Position numbers and translations under genes: made by a program. From contig NC_035434.2 of the NCBI RefSeq assembly GCF_002127325.2, forward strand, positions 82,462,664-82,526,663: a DNA stretch of 64,000 nucleotides, read 5' to 3'. A model generated the notes under the pieces. That model worked only from the letters and a program-made list of their open reading frames with translations. It ran no database searches and was not told the DNA's origin. This DNA is from Helianthus annuus. Its lineage: Eukaryota; Streptophyta; Magnoliopsida; Asterales; Asteraceae. Below are positions 31,969-43,795 of the stretch, piece after piece. How positions within the stretch are numbered: the stretch's first letter is position 1; each line of letters opens with the position of its first letter.

Positions 31969-33955
31969 TGTGACACCTGTGTCACTTCAACCATCAAACA
32001 AATGCCAAACCAATGAAATATTGTATTTCATACTTGGGATTTGTAAAAATATGTGAATCATTTGCACATATCAATTCTTGTTTGATTTCAAGCTCAAAAT
32101 CGCTTTCTAGAAGGTTATACGCACATTAATGCGTAAATATAACCAGTTTAACGCAACAAACACTCTGGAATAGTGAAATAGGCTTAACATACCTTAAATA
32201 ACCTTCACATAACTTAGAAATAAGTTTTGAATGGTTTGGTGTGTTGAAATCTAGTTTATTCGCTTACAGGGACTAAAATTGACAAACTGCGAAAGTATGC
32301 CAATCTGAACTGTAACGAACATTCCGGAACTTGATCATAAGTTTAATAAGCCCTAAATATCCTTTACATAGCTTAGAAATAGGCTTTGAGGTGTTTGGTG
32401 TGCTAAAATAAACTTTATACTCATTCAGGGACTAAAAGCGTCAAAAAGTGCATAAGTTTGCACTTTCGCGCATATCTTACGTTCTGAATACTTCCGGACA
32501 TCCAAAAATTTATGTAATCATTAAAATATTATGTTTTAGTGATTGGCATGAAAAAAATCCATTCGTCGCTAAATTTGGATCGTTTTTGCGTCCGTTACGA
32601 CTTCCGTCGTAATTAACCGAACAACGCAATCGTACGGCCAAACAAACCGACATCCGAGATATTTTTGAGCATGTTTTGAGTTCCCTATACTTTAACTTCA
32701 TTTTAGAGCCTTGAAATGAGGTTAACGGGGCTTAAACGTGTCAAAAATGAGCCGAAATGCAAGTTTTACAAGTTCAGGGGCTAAACTGTCATTTTGTGAA
32801 AGTGCTGGTCTGCAGGTCCCTTACGGACCGTATGGGCATGTGCTTACGGTCCGTAAGCAGTCCCCAGATCAGCAGAAATGCAAAAACATTGAATCTGGTC
32901 CATTCCACTTATTCCAATGGTTTTCACCCCTTGAATTACACACTATGGGCTCGTATTTGATGTCCCCATGGTATTCAAAACCTTGTGCCCAAGTGTATGG
33001 TCTAGATCATTCCTTCTTCTCCAAGAAACGATCCTAACGGTTGTGGATTTCCTATAAATACCCAACCCAACTTCATTCCTCCCCACTTGAATTCTGAGTT
33101 TGTTCTCTAAGTTGGGGTGTTTTAGCACTTCATACCTGAGAATACTCGGAAGTTCAAACTTGCGGGGACCTTCTGTAAGTATTCTTTCGCGTTTTTCATT
33201 CGTTTTAGCGTTAAAGTCAAACTGTGTTTGACTTTCTGCTTTGACCAGTTTATGGTCAACGCGAAGTTCATTTGAACTTCATAACGTGAGCGTAATCACG
33301 ATGGTTATAGTCCCTAGTGACTATACCTACTGATTACCACGTTATCTAGGCTCAGTGACGAGTCGTAGCTTCGGCCAGAATGCGTTTTCTCGCGTATTTT
33401 GTAACCAAGCTACTTTTAACTATCAAAACCGTTTGTTTTGATACCAAACCTGTTTTCTAACGTTGTTAAACATGTTTCGACATGTTTAGCTCGTCACTTT
33501 TAGTTTAGTGCTTGTGTAGAGTCGTAAGTCAAGCGGACTAAACACCCGCTTAGACTTTCGAACACGACCCGTTTGGTCGATCGTTAGGATCCGACCAAGC
33601 ACGTTTAGTGACCATAGTTGCATAGGGAATAACCTTCCGAGGTTATACCTTATGGTCACCTAGTTAAGTAGTTGTGTGATAGGTAGTTTATATGCCTTAG
33701 GTAAATTACCAAAATGCCCTTTTCATACATAATTGGTAATTAAGCATATGTAACCTAAGATTTTGACACATAACTAATTATGTAACATATTTAAACATAA
33801 AGAGGCATATAATACTTGTCATAGGACTAGTTAGACGTCACGAACGCGCTTTTGCGCGCACGACGCGTTAAAATAGCGTAAGCTACCTTCATGGGTCACG
33901 ATGGGTCGTAAGCACTTAGGTTAGGTTTCCTTTTAGGATGTAGGCTTTGTTAGAC
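31969..33955 (+). repeat. 3' LTR of the gag-only element, first part
   Basis: Near-identical to 25527-27513. Interrupted after TAGAC (33951-33955) by the gypsy element; it resumes at 43796 and ends at 45216. Confidence 0.93.
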
Positions 33956-36415
33956 TGTCACACCCCCAAAATCCTCCTGCGGATAACACCCGCTTCGAGG
34001 GCGTGACCGACCAGGATCCAGCCACCAATTATACCGAATACTTAAGTTGATAACAAAAGTAATACTTACTATTCATAAGCTTAGTAAATATTAAGTTCAG
34101 AGTTTAAAGTTTTAAGTTCCAAAATAGCAACAAGTAGCGGAAGCATAAGTACGGTAGTTTAAAACAAAGTTCATGATTCAAAATAAGGTAACACCCAACA
34201 CAAGGGTGAACAGACACTACACGTTCCCAAGCTGCAAGCTCCTTCGTCACTGGTTACCTGCAAAGCATGCAGTAAGGGGTCAACAATAATGCTGAGTGAG
34301 TCCACTAGTTGTCCAGTTTTAATTTCCAAAAAAACTTTGTTTCACCGGTTAACTTATCCGTTTATACATGCCCTGGGGAGCTACCCCAAAAGTTAGCGAC
34401 TAAACTGTTTTTCCAATACCGAACACTAGGTAACCGTTGCGTATCCGCAGGATGCCCCGATGTCAATGTTCTATCATCATTGACGGATTTCTGAGTACAT
34501 TAGTTCACGACCGTCCCAAACCAGGGCACGGTGTGAGGCTGGTAAACACCTAAATAGCGCTATCAACTAATAACCCGCTCGCCTAACCCGGCGACTAATC
34601 GGTATTTGTAGTAGGGACTTGAGTGATAGAGTTTCGTTTAGTGCCGTTAGTTGCAATCCGTATAAACAGTAATTAACCAAAAGGTTTCCCAATACCCGGG
34701 AAGGAAAAGTAAGTTTTGTTCCCAATAACTAGGGAAGGTATGTAAATGGTATCCCCTTTTACCAGGGGATAGGATTGTCCAAAAGGTTTCCCAATACCAG
34801 GGAAGGAAAAGTAAGTTTTGTTCCCAATAACCAGGGAAAGTATGTAAATGGTATCCCCTTTTACCAGGGGATAGGGTTGTTAGTCTCGTGTCCCAAACCA
34901 CCGGGACGCATGCTTTTAAGTTGTGAACTCACCTTGGGTTGCTCGGTAGGTTTAGGTTACTTGTCAATCACGTTGGTCACCACGTCCTAACATGGTTACC
35001 GGTATAGGTCAGGTTCGGTGTACAAGTAATCACACGCAAGAACATATACAGGCACGTAACATTCATACAAGTAATAGTCATGGGGTTATTGGGCCGGCCC
35101 TAACAGTAACACAGTCAAACAGAACACAGCAACACATAGACCATTTAACAGATAGCCCAAGTTAACACAGAATGGCCCAATAACTAAAATGGACAGCCCA
35201 CTCGCAACCAGCTGGTCTCGAGTCGCAACCAGGTGGTCTCGGCTTGTCAAGCTGTGGTTGCGAGTCGCAACCGTGGTCTCGAGTTATCACGTTTTGGTTG
35301 CGAGTCGCAACGGCGTGGTCTCGAGTCGCAATCTCATGGTTTCGACTTGTCATGCTTTGGTTGCGAGTCGCAACCGTGTGGTTTCGAGTCGTAATGCCGT
35401 CGTTGCGAGTCGTAATCTGTCACTTTCATATACACGTGATGATGCAGAAAAGACAGTCCAAATTGTACATATGAAATCAGACCCATATTTGGAAACAGCC
35501 AATAGGGTTTCTACAAACACTTTTCCTAATTTTGACCATATACAACAATAGATCAAACATTACCATTTTAAAATCTTCAAACTATCTTCAACAAGTTCAT
35601 CAAGTTCATAGTTTTTCTAGGGTTTTCATGCCAACATAATCACACATTTTGGACCGAAAATCACCTATTTCTAACAAGATTAATATGCAAGAACAAGTAA
35701 AACATACACTTAGTGGCATTAACATAACTCGGTTGGCCCTAAACATCCTTAAACCATTATTCCATAACCATTTAAGCATGTTAGCAAGTATCATACATAG
35801 GGTTTAACACACATAGTCAAAACTTCACAATCTTCCTAAAAATCATGCATAGTATTTCTAACCAAGCATAATATTTCTAGTTCATTTAACCCACATAAAT
35901 CTTATACACAAAAGATACACAAAGATAACACTAACCGGTTATGAAAGGAGGAGCCGAAAACAAAGAAAAGAGAACCGAGAAGATGGAGTGTCCGAATTGG
36001 TCTTGACCGAGTTTCCTTGTCCGAGATCCTTGAGCTTGAACCGAAAGTTTGGAAGAGTTTGGATGTTGTTGGCTTGGGGTTTTTAGTTGAGAGAAAATAG
36101 AAGAGGTGTGTGTTTGTTTTAGTAGCAAATGAGGGAAATGAGGAGATGGTGGGGATTATATACACAAGGGGTGTTTTCGGGTTGGGCTTGGGGTTTCGGC
36201 CCAAACCGGTTACGGCCCAAGGGCCACTCGAAACCAAGAGGCCCACTCGCAACCGCCCGGTTGCGAGTCATGGTCTCGGGTCGTGGTTTCGGCTCTCATA
36301 TAAATATATACATACATATCACACATATCATGCACAAAATCACGTTTCCATTTAATAATATATATACACACAAAATATTACAAAGTGATCGCTCAGAAAA
36401 ACCTCGAGTGTCACA
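33956..36415 (-). repeat. 3' LTR of the gypsy element
   Basis: 2,460 bp. It contains two 102-bp-spaced copies of an AAGGTTTCCCAATACC... block (34681-34880) with ATCCCC...GGGGAT hairpins. A cluster of GGTTGCGAGTCGCAACC dyads lies at 35200-35410. A minus-strand TATA-like box (ATTATATA, 36155-36162) is present. Confidence 0.93.
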
Positions 36416-36507
36416 TTATCCCCAAGTTTTAAGAACTTTCGTCCCGAAAGTTGAAGCAGCCACTGCCAAGCTAGCGTGTTTCAACGGGGTGTCACATCAT
36501 CCCCCCG
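36416..36507 (-). other. Duplicated PPT/LTR-start region of the gypsy element
   Basis: On the minus strand, right after the pol stop, AACGGGGGGATGA is followed by TGTGACACCCCG (an LTR-start look-alike). Then about 40 bp later CTTTCGGGACGAAAG and ACTTGGGGATAA are followed by the real LTR start TGTGACACTCGAGG. The motif CGGGACGAAA before a purine tract is thus present twice. Confidence 0.65.
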
Positions 36508-39500
36508 TTAGTTTGGAATTTCGTCCCGAAATTCGGTTGTAGCTTCAGTGCTGAGGTTTTCGTTTAGGAATAACTGGGGATACTTGGACTTCATCTGGTC
36601 CTCCCGCTCCCAGGTAAACTCTGGGCCGCGCCGTGAGTTCCAACGAACTCGCACAAGGGGTATCTGGCTACGTTTGAGGGTTTTGATTTCTCGATCCGTG
36701 ATCTCAATCGGTTCCTCAGTAAAGTGTAGCTGTTCATCAATCGTCAGTTCCTTAAAAGGAATCACAAGTGTTTCATCCGACAAACACTTCTTCAGGTTAG
36801 ATACGTGAAAAACGTTGTGCACTGCACTCAGCTCTACAGGCAGGTTTAATCTATAAGCAACCTTACCGATTTTCTCGGTAATTTCGAATGGTCCAACATA
36901 CCGTGGATTCAGCTTGCCCCGTTTACCGAAACGGACCACACCCTTCCAGGGTGAGACTTTAAGTAGAACCCGGTCCCCGACCTGGAATTCTAGTGGTTTC
37001 CTACGCTTATCGGCGTAGCTTTTCTGACGGTCACGAGCTGCCGCCATGCGTTGCCTGATCTGGGAAATCTTTTCCGTTGTATCTACTACCAGTTCTGGGC
37101 CTGTGAGTTGACTATCACCGACTTCCGCCCAGCAGAGAGGTGATCGGCATTTACGACCGTACAATGCCTCAAAAGGTGCCGCCTGAATACTAGTGTGATA
37201 GCTGTTGTTGTAGGAGAATTCCACCAGCGGCAGATGCTTCTCCCAGTTCTTGCCAAAATCGATCACACATGCTCTAAGCATGTCTTCCAGGGTTTGGATG
37301 GTGCGTTCAGACTGCCCATCCGTTTGCGGGTGATAAGCGGTGCTCATGTCCAAACGTGAGCCAAAGGATTTGTGCATAGCTTGCCACAACTCGGAAGTAA
37401 AACGAGCGTCTCGGTCAGAAATAATAGAAGTTGGCACCCCGTGCCTGGAGACTACTTCCTTCAAATAGATTTCTGCCAAGGTAGAAAACTTGTCCGTTTC
37501 CTTAATGGCCAAAAAGTGTGCAGACTTAGTCAATCGATCTACTATCACCCAAATAGTATCATTCCCGCGTTGAGATCTAGGTAGCCCTGTAACAAAATCC
37601 ATGGAAATCTGTTCCCATTTCCATTTCGGGATTTCGGGTTGCTGTAGTAGGCCTGCTGGTTTCTGATACTCGATCTTGACTCTTGCACAGGTCAAACATT
37701 TGCCAACATAGGCTGCTATGTGGGCTTTCATGCCAGGCCACCAGTATGTGGTTTTCAAGTCGTGGTACATCTTATCTGCACCAGGATGTACTGAATAACG
37801 GGACTTATGGGCTTCGTCCATCACAAGCTCTCGTAGATCTCCGTAAAGTGGGACCCAAATGCGCCCTGCCACATAGTAGGCGCCGTCCTCTTTCTGTTCT
37901 AGCTGTTGTCTTGATCCTCGCAGGGACTCAGCCCTGATGTTTTCCGGTTTCAGAGCTTCAATCTGAGCATTTCGAATCTGGGTAGGGAGACTAGACTGGA
38001 TGGTAAGTTGTAATGCTCGCACGCGCCGTGGTATAGTGTCCTTTCGGCTGAGGGCGTCTGCCACGACATTGGCCTTGCCCGGATGGTACTTGATGGCGCA
38101 TTCATAATCATTCAGAAGTTCGACCCATCGACGTTGTCGCATGTTTAACTCCTTCTGCTTGAAGATATGCTCGAGACTCCTGTGATCGGTGTAAATGGTG
38201 CACTTGGTACCGTACAGGTAATGTCTCCATATCTTAAGCGCAAATATTACCGCTCCCAGTTCCAAATCATGCGTTGTGTAGTTCCTTTCATGTGTCTTAA
38301 GTTGTCGGGATGCGTAAGCAATGACTTTCTCGCGTTGCATCAACACGCAACCGAGCCCATGAATAGACGCATCACAGTAAACCACAAAGTCGTCCGTTCC
38401 TTCAGGTAACGAGAGAATTGGAGCACTGCAGAGGTTATCCTTAAGCCTCTGAAAAGCAGATTCCTGTGCTTCATTCCACTTGTAGGTGACGCCTTTCTGA
38501 GTGAGTGTCGTGAGAGGTTGTGCAATCTTAGAGAATCCCTGAATAAATCTGCGGTAGTAACCTGCCAATCCTAAGAATTGGCGAACTTCAGTGGGAGTCT
38601 TAGGGGTAGGCCAATTCTTTATAGAGTCGATCTTAGCTGGGTCGACGTGGATTCCATCCTTGTTAACCACGTGCCCAAGGAAATGGACTTCTCGAAGCCA
38701 GAAGTCGCATTTCGAGAACTTGGCGTACAGTTGCTCATTGCGAAGAAGTTCGAGAATAAGGCGTAGGTGCTGTTCATGCTCTTCCTGACTTTTCGAGTAG
38801 ATCAAGATGTCGTCTATAAACACGATCACGAACTTGTCGAGGTAGGGTTTGCATACTCGGTTCATAAGATCCATGAACACTGCAGGGGCGTTGGTCATTC
38901 CGAAGGGCATAACGAGGAATTCATAATGACCATAACGAGTTCTGAATGCAGTTTTGGAGATGTCTTCGTTACGGACCCTTAACTGATGGTAGCCTGATCG
39001 CAGGTCAATCTTAGAGTAGTAGCTCGATCCTTGCAGTTGATCAAACAAATCGTCGATTCGAGGGAGAGGGTAACGATTCTTGATGGTAACCTTGTTCAAC
39101 TCACGATAGTCTATGCACATTCGGAACGTGCCATCCTTCTTCTTAACAAAGAGTACCGGTGCTCCCCAGGGTGATGAACTAGGGCGGATAAATCCTTTAT
39201 CCAATAGTTCTTGTAGTTGCGTCGAGAGTTCCTTCAATTCTGCGGGGGCTAGTCGATAAGGCGCACGAGCTATAGGCGCTGCTCCGGGAGCTAGCTCGAT
39301 TTGGAATTCGACCTGACGATGGGGAGGGAGTCCAGGTAATTCCTCAGGAAATACCTCGGGATAGTCGCGTACTACTGGAAAGTCTTCAATCCTCTTTTCC
39401 TTTTCCTGCGTGTTGGTAACAAGTGCCAAGATAGCGGTGTGCCCTTTCCGTAAACACTTCTGGGCCTTCAAGAACGAGATAATGCCGGAGATTTCTCCAC

Positions 39501-41046
39501 CCTTGCCACCTTGTACAATGAGGGGTTTGCCAGAACGGCGAGGAATACGAACTGCTTTCTCTTGACAGAGGATCTCAGCGCGATGCTTGGATAACCAATC
39601 CATACCAATAACGACGTCGAAGCTTCCAAGAGTAACAGGGAAAAGATCGATACTAAATGTCTGACCAGACAACTCTAGTTTGCAGCCTTTAACAACATGG
39701 GAGGCCTCGATGTTTCTACCATTAGCTAACTCGACGATATGAGGAGAACTTAGTAACGAAAGCGGACGCTTAAGCTTCTTACTAATACGTAGGGATACAT
39801 AACTAGCATCGGCACCGGAATCAAATAACACAGAAACATAACGATCATCGAGTAGGAACTTACCCGTCACGACATTGGGGTCATTCCTTGCTTCTCCAGC
39901 TCCAATCACAAAAGCTCTTCCTCTAGCACCATTCCCAGCATTGTTGTTCTGATTGTTGTTCCCAGCTCCCTGATTATTGTTGCGGTTCTGATTCAGTTCA
40001 GGGCAATCCTTCTTAAAGTGTCCCTCAGCTCCACACTTAAAACATGCCCGGTTGTTTCCCTGCTGCTGTTGCTGTTGGGGTTGTTGCTGATTCTGTCTAG
40101 CTGGGAACTGACTTCGACAATCCTTGGCGTCGTGCCCCATCTTGTGGCATCGCTGACACTGGCCCTTGTTACATGCCCCATTGTGGTGCTTGTTACACTT
40201 GTTGCACTTAGGGTAGCTTCCCCGGTAGCCACCCTGTTGCTGAGTGCCTTTGTTGCTTTCAGTTTTCCTTTGCTGCGCTGGGGCCTGAGTGGGGTTAGCA
40301 TCCTTGCTTTGACTTCCTTCCCACTTACGCTTGCTGTCACTAGAAGTTCCGACGGTAGCACTGATCCTTTTGGGCAACCTGCCCTCTTCTACGGCCTGAT
40401 CAGTAAGTTTGTGAGCAAGTCGAACAATCGGCTGAATGGTAGTGTGGTTGGCTGAAGTGACATGGCTTCGAATTTCTGGAGCTAAACCTTTGATGTACAG
40501 TTCGATCCTTCGGTACATTGGTCGAGACATGTTCGGGCAGAGAGCAGCATAGTCATTGGACAACTTGGTGTAGGTTTCAATCTCTGACCCAACCATCTTG
40601 AGCTCATAGTACTCGTTCTCAAGCTTGTGGATGTCATCCCGGTGACAGTATTCATCCTTAATCATATCCTTGAAATCCTCCCATGCCGTAGCATTTGCAG
40701 TTTCCAACCCAAACATCTGAATCTGCGCCTTCCACCAAGAAAGCGCGCTTCCTTCAAGCGTAGTCGTAGCAAACTTCACCCAGTTCGCAGGGGGACACTC
40801 ACAAACAGCAAAAACAGCTTCAATTTTCTCAATCCAATGCAGAAGACCTATGGCACCCTCAGTGCCGTTGAAAGGGAGAGGCTTGCAATCCATGAAAGTT
40901 TTGAAAGTACACACTGGTGGTTGCGCAGGTGCATGCTGACCTATAGGGTGAGCTGCGAAAGCTGCAGCCACTGTGTTGAGCAGGTTAGTGAACTGAGCCT
41001 GTGTCATGTTAATGTTTCCTCTTCCACGTCCACTCATTGTCTTCAT
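36508..41046 (-). CDS. gag-pol: Gag-Pol polyprotein of the gypsy chromovirus
   Basis: One uninterrupted frame of about 1,512 codons; ATG 41046 ([11 protein letters not shown]) or ATG 41037 are the likely starts. Domains in order: Gag capsid ([26 protein letters not shown]) in the first 200 residues. Two knuckles follow: [14 protein letters not shown] near 300 and [14 protein letters not shown] near 345. Next is an aspartic protease with [12 protein letters not shown] near 415, then reverse transcriptase with [20 protein letters not shown] and the catalytic [10 protein letters not shown] near 750. RNase H follows ([13 protein letters not shown]). Integrase has an HHCC finger (...KCLTCARVK) and a DDE triad in [20 protein letters not shown] and [15 protein letters not shown]. 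The C-terminal chromodomain-like segment is [20 protein letters not shown]. Length and order match a full chromovirus polyprotein, and all catalytic residues I can check are present. Confidence 0.96.
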   Translation of the reverse strand: MKTMSGRGRGNINMTQAQFTNLLNTVAAAFAAHPIGQHAPAQPPVCTFKTFMDCKPLPFNGTEGAIGLLHWIEKIEAVFAVCECPPANWVKFATTTLEGSALSWWKAQIQMFGLETANATAWEDFKDMIKDEYCHRDDIHKLENEYYELKMVGSEIETYTKLSNDYAALCPNMSRPMYRRIELYIKGLAPEIRSHVTSANHTTIQPIVRLAHKLTDQAVEEGRLPKRISATVGTSSDSKRKWEGSQSKDANPTQAPAQQRKTESNKGTQQQGGYRGSYPKCNKCNKHHNGACNKGQCQRCHKMGHDAKDCRSQFPARQNQQQPQQQQQQGNNRACFKCGAEGHFKKDCPELNQNRNNNQGAGNNNQNNNAGNGARGRAFVIGAGEARNDPNVVTGKFLLDDRYVSVLFDSGADASYVSLRISKKLKRPLSLLSSPHIVELANGRNIEASHVVKGCKLELSGQTFSIDLFPVTLGSFDVVIGMDWLSKHRAEILCQEKAVRIPRRSGKPLIVQGGKGGEISGIISFLKAQKCLRKGHTAILALVTNTQEKEKRIEDFPVVRDYPEVFPEELPGLPPHRQVEFQIELAPGAAPIARAPYRLAPAELKELSTQLQELLDKGFIRPSSSPWGAPVLFVKKKDGTFRMCIDYRELNKVTIKNRYPLPRIDDLFDQLQGSSYYSKIDLRSGYHQLRVRNEDISKTAFRTRYGHYEFLVMPFGMTNAPAVFMDLMNRVCKPYLDKFVIVFIDDILIYSKSQEEHEQHLRLILELLRNEQLYAKFSKCDFWLREVHFLGHVVNKDGIHVDPAKIDSIKNWPTPKTPTEVRQFLGLAGYYRRFIQGFSKIAQPLTTLTQKGVTYKWNEAQESAFQRLKDNLCSAPILSLPEGTDDFVVYCDASIHGLGCVLMQREKVIAYASRQLKTHERNYTTHDLELGAVIFALKIWRHYLYGTKCTIYTDHRSLEHIFKQKELNMRQRRWVELLNDYECAIKYHPGKANVVADALSRKDTIPRRVRALQLTIQSSLPTQIRNAQIEALKPENIRAESLRGSRQQLEQKEDGAYYVAGRIWVPLYGDLRELVMDEAHKSRYSVHPGADKMYHDLKTTYWWPGMKAHIAAYVGKCLTCARVKIEYQKPAGLLQQPEIPKWKWEQISMDFVTGLPRSQRGNDTIWVIVDRLTKSAHFLAIKETDKFSTLAEIYLKEVVSRHGVPTSIISDRDARFTSELWQAMHKSFGSRLDMSTAYHPQTDGQSERTIQTLEDMLRACVIDFGKNWEKHLPLVEFSYNNSYHTSIQAAPFEALYGRKCRSPLCWAEVGDSQLTGPELVVDTTEKISQIRQRMAAARDRQKSYADKRRKPLEFQVGDRVLLKVSPWKGVVRFGKRGKLNPRYVGPFEITEKIGKVAYRLNLPVELSAVHNVFHVSNLKKCLSDETLVIPFKELTIDEQLHFTEEPIEITDREIKTLKRSQIPLVRVRWNSRRGPEFTWEREDQMKSKYPQLFLNENLSTEATTEFRDEIPN

Positions 41047-41330
41047 AACCAGAAAACACAATATGAGTGTGATGTCGTAGTGTAGCGAGAATGAGATAGA
41101 AGAGAGAGGTGTATCTATCTAGTTTAGGCACACTAGTACGTATATCATAACAGGAAACATAAAGTAAGCAACAAGTAAACACTGGTCCGAGCTATGAGGT
41201 CAAAAGTGTTGAGCCTTGCACTTGGAGTGTAGTGTCGTCGCGAGTCACGGGTTATAGTCTGGTTTTCTCCAAAAAGATTTTTCCCTTTTTAAAACCAAGT
41301 TCACTATAACCAATGGCTCTGATACCAATC
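41047..41330 (-). other. Leader of the gypsy element
   Basis: About 280 bp between the 5' LTR and the gag-pol start. It holds the PBS and no other recognised feature. Confidence 0.7.
41315..41327 (-). other. Primer binding site (tRNA-iMet) of the gypsy element
   Basis: The minus strand reads TGGTATCAGAGCC three bases inside the 5' LTR, complementary to initiator tRNA-Met. Confidence 0.9.
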
Positions 41331-43790
41331 TGTCACACCCCCAAAATCCTCCTGCGGATAACACCCGCTTCGAGGGCGTGACCGACCAGGATCCAGCCAC
41401 CAATTATACCGAATACTTAAGTTGATAACAAAAGTAATACTTACTATTCATAAGCTTAGTAAATATTAAGTTCAGAGTTTAAAGTTTTAAGTTCCAAAAT
41501 AGCAACAAGTAGCGGAAGCATAAGTACGGTAGTTTAAAACAAAGTTCATGATTCAAAATAAGGTAACACCCAACACAAGGGTGAACAGACACTACACGTT
41601 CCCAAGCTGCAAGCTCCTTCGTCACTGGTTACCTGCAAAGCATGCAGTAAGGGGTCAACAATAATGCTGAGTGAGTCCACTAGTTGTCCAGTTTTAATTT
41701 CCAAAAAAACTTTGTTTCACCGGTTAACTTATCCGTTTATACATGCCCTGGGGAGCTACCCCAAAAGTTAGCGACTAAACTGTTTTTCCAATACCGAACA
41801 CTAGGTAACCGTTGCGTATCCGCAGGATGCCCCGATGTCAATGTTCTATCATCATTGACGGATTTCTGAGTACATTAGTTCACGACCGTCCCAAACCAGG
41901 GCACGGTGTGAGGCTGGTAAACACCTAAATAGCGCTATCAACTAATAACCCGCTCGCCTAACCCGGCGACTAATCGGTATTTGTAGTAGGGACTTGAGTG
42001 ATAGAGTTTCGTTTAGTGCCGTTAGTTGCAATCCGTATAAACAGTAATTAACCAAAAGGTTTCCCAATACCCGGGAAGGAAAAGTAAGTTTTGTTCCCAA
42101 TAACTAGGGAAGGTATGTAAATGGTATCCCCTTTTACCAGGGGATAGGATTGTCCAAAAGGTTTCCCAATACCAGGGAAGGAAAAGTAAGTTTTGTTCCC
42201 AATAACCAGGGAAAGTATGTAAATGGTATCCCCTTTTACCAGGGGATAGGGTTGTTAGTCTCGTGTCCCAAACCACCGGGACGCATGCTTTTAAGTTGTG
42301 AACTCACCTTGGGTTGCTCGGTAGGTTTAGGTTACTTGTCAATCACGTTGGTCACCACGTCCTAACATGGTTACCGGTATAGGTCAGGTTCGGTGTACAA
42401 GTAATCACACGCAAGAACATATACAGGCACGTAACATTCATACAAGTAATAGTCATGGGGTTATTGGGCCGGCCCTAACAGTAACACAGTCAAACAGAAC
42501 ACAGCAACACATAGACCATTTAACAGATAGCCCAAGTTAACACAGAATGGCCCAATAACTAAAATGGACAGCCCACTCGCAACCAGCTGGTCTCGAGTCG
42601 CAACCAGGTGGTCTCGGCTTGTCAAGCTGTGGTTGCGAGTCGCAACCGTGGTCTCGAGTTATCACGTTTTGGTTGCGAGTCGCAACGGCGTGGTCTCGAG
42701 TCGCAATCTCATGGTTTCGACTTGTCATGCTTTGGTTGCGAGTCGCAACCGTGTGGTTTCGAGTCGTAATGCCGTCGTTGCGAGTCGTAATCTGTCACTT
42801 TCATATACACGTGATGATGCAGAAAAGACAGTCCAAATTGTACATATGAAATCAGACCCATATTTGGAAACAGCCAATAGGGTTTCTACAAACACTTTTC
42901 CTAATTTTGACCATATACAACAATAGATCAAACATTACCATTTTAAAATCTTCAAACTATCTTCAACAAGTTCATCAAGTTCATAGTTTTTCTAGGGTTT
43001 TCATGCCAACATAATCACACATTTTGGACCGAAAATCACCTATTTCTAACAAGATTAATATGCAAGAACAAGTAAAACATACACTTAGTGGCATTAACAT
43101 AACTCGGTTGGCCCTAAACATCCTTAAACCATTATTCCATAACCATTTAAGCATGTTAGCAAGTATCATACATAGGGTTTAACACACATAGTCAAAACTT
43201 CACAATCTTCCTAAAAATCATGCATAGTATTTCTAACCAAGCATAATATTTCTAGTTCATTTAACCCACATAAATCTTATACACAAAAGATACACAAAGA
43301 TAACACTAACCGGTTATGAAAGGAGGAGCCGAAAACAAAGAAAAGAGAACCGAGAAGATGGAGTGTCCGAATTGGTCTTGACCGAGTTTCCTTGTCCGAG
43401 ATCCTTGAGCTTGAACCGAAAGTTTGGAAGAGTTTGGATGTTGTTGGCTTGGGGTTTTTAGTTGAGAGAAAATAGAAGAGGTGTGTGTTTGTTTTAGTAG
43501 CAAATGAGGGAAATGAGGAGATGGTGGGGATTATATACACAAGGGGTGTTTTCGGGTTGGGCTTGGGGTTTCGGCCCAAACCGGTTACGGCCCAAGGGCC
43601 ACTCGAAACCAAGAGGCCCACTCGCAACCGCCCGGTTGCGAGTCATGGTCTCGGGTCGTGGTTTCGGCTCTCATATAAATATATACATACATATCACACA
43701 TATCATGCACAAAATCACGTTTCCATTTAATAATATATATACACACAAAATATTACAAAGTGATCGCTCAGAAAAACCTCGAGTGTCACA
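41331..43790 (-). repeat. 5' LTR of the gypsy element
   Basis: Identical in length to 33956-36415, with no differences seen. The minus-strand TATA-like ATTATATA is at 43530-43537. Confidence 0.95.
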
Positions 43791-43795
43791 TAGAC

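Larger units (their letters stand above)
33956..43790 (-). mobile_element. Fourth-level element: intact Ty3/gypsy chromovirus (Tekay-like)
   Basis: 9,835 bp with TGTCACACCC/GAGTGTCACA termini (plus view) and perfect 5-bp target duplication TAGAC (33951-33955, 43791-43795). LTRs 33956-36415 and 41331-43790 are both 2,460 bp. I saw no difference between them, and every open frame in one LTR has an identical translation in the other. Minus-strand order is 5' LTR, PBS, one gag-pol frame, PPT and 3' LTR. A C-terminal chromodomain-like segment places it in the chromoviruses. Complete termini, intact frame and identical LTRs suggest a very recent insertion. Confidence 0.95.

Noticed and set aside
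34309..36542. Set of 60-137-codon open frames in the gypsy LTRs (also 41684-43893)
   Set aside because: They are short, overlap on both strands, and are duplicated exactly in the second LTR; LTRs of this type do not encode proteins.
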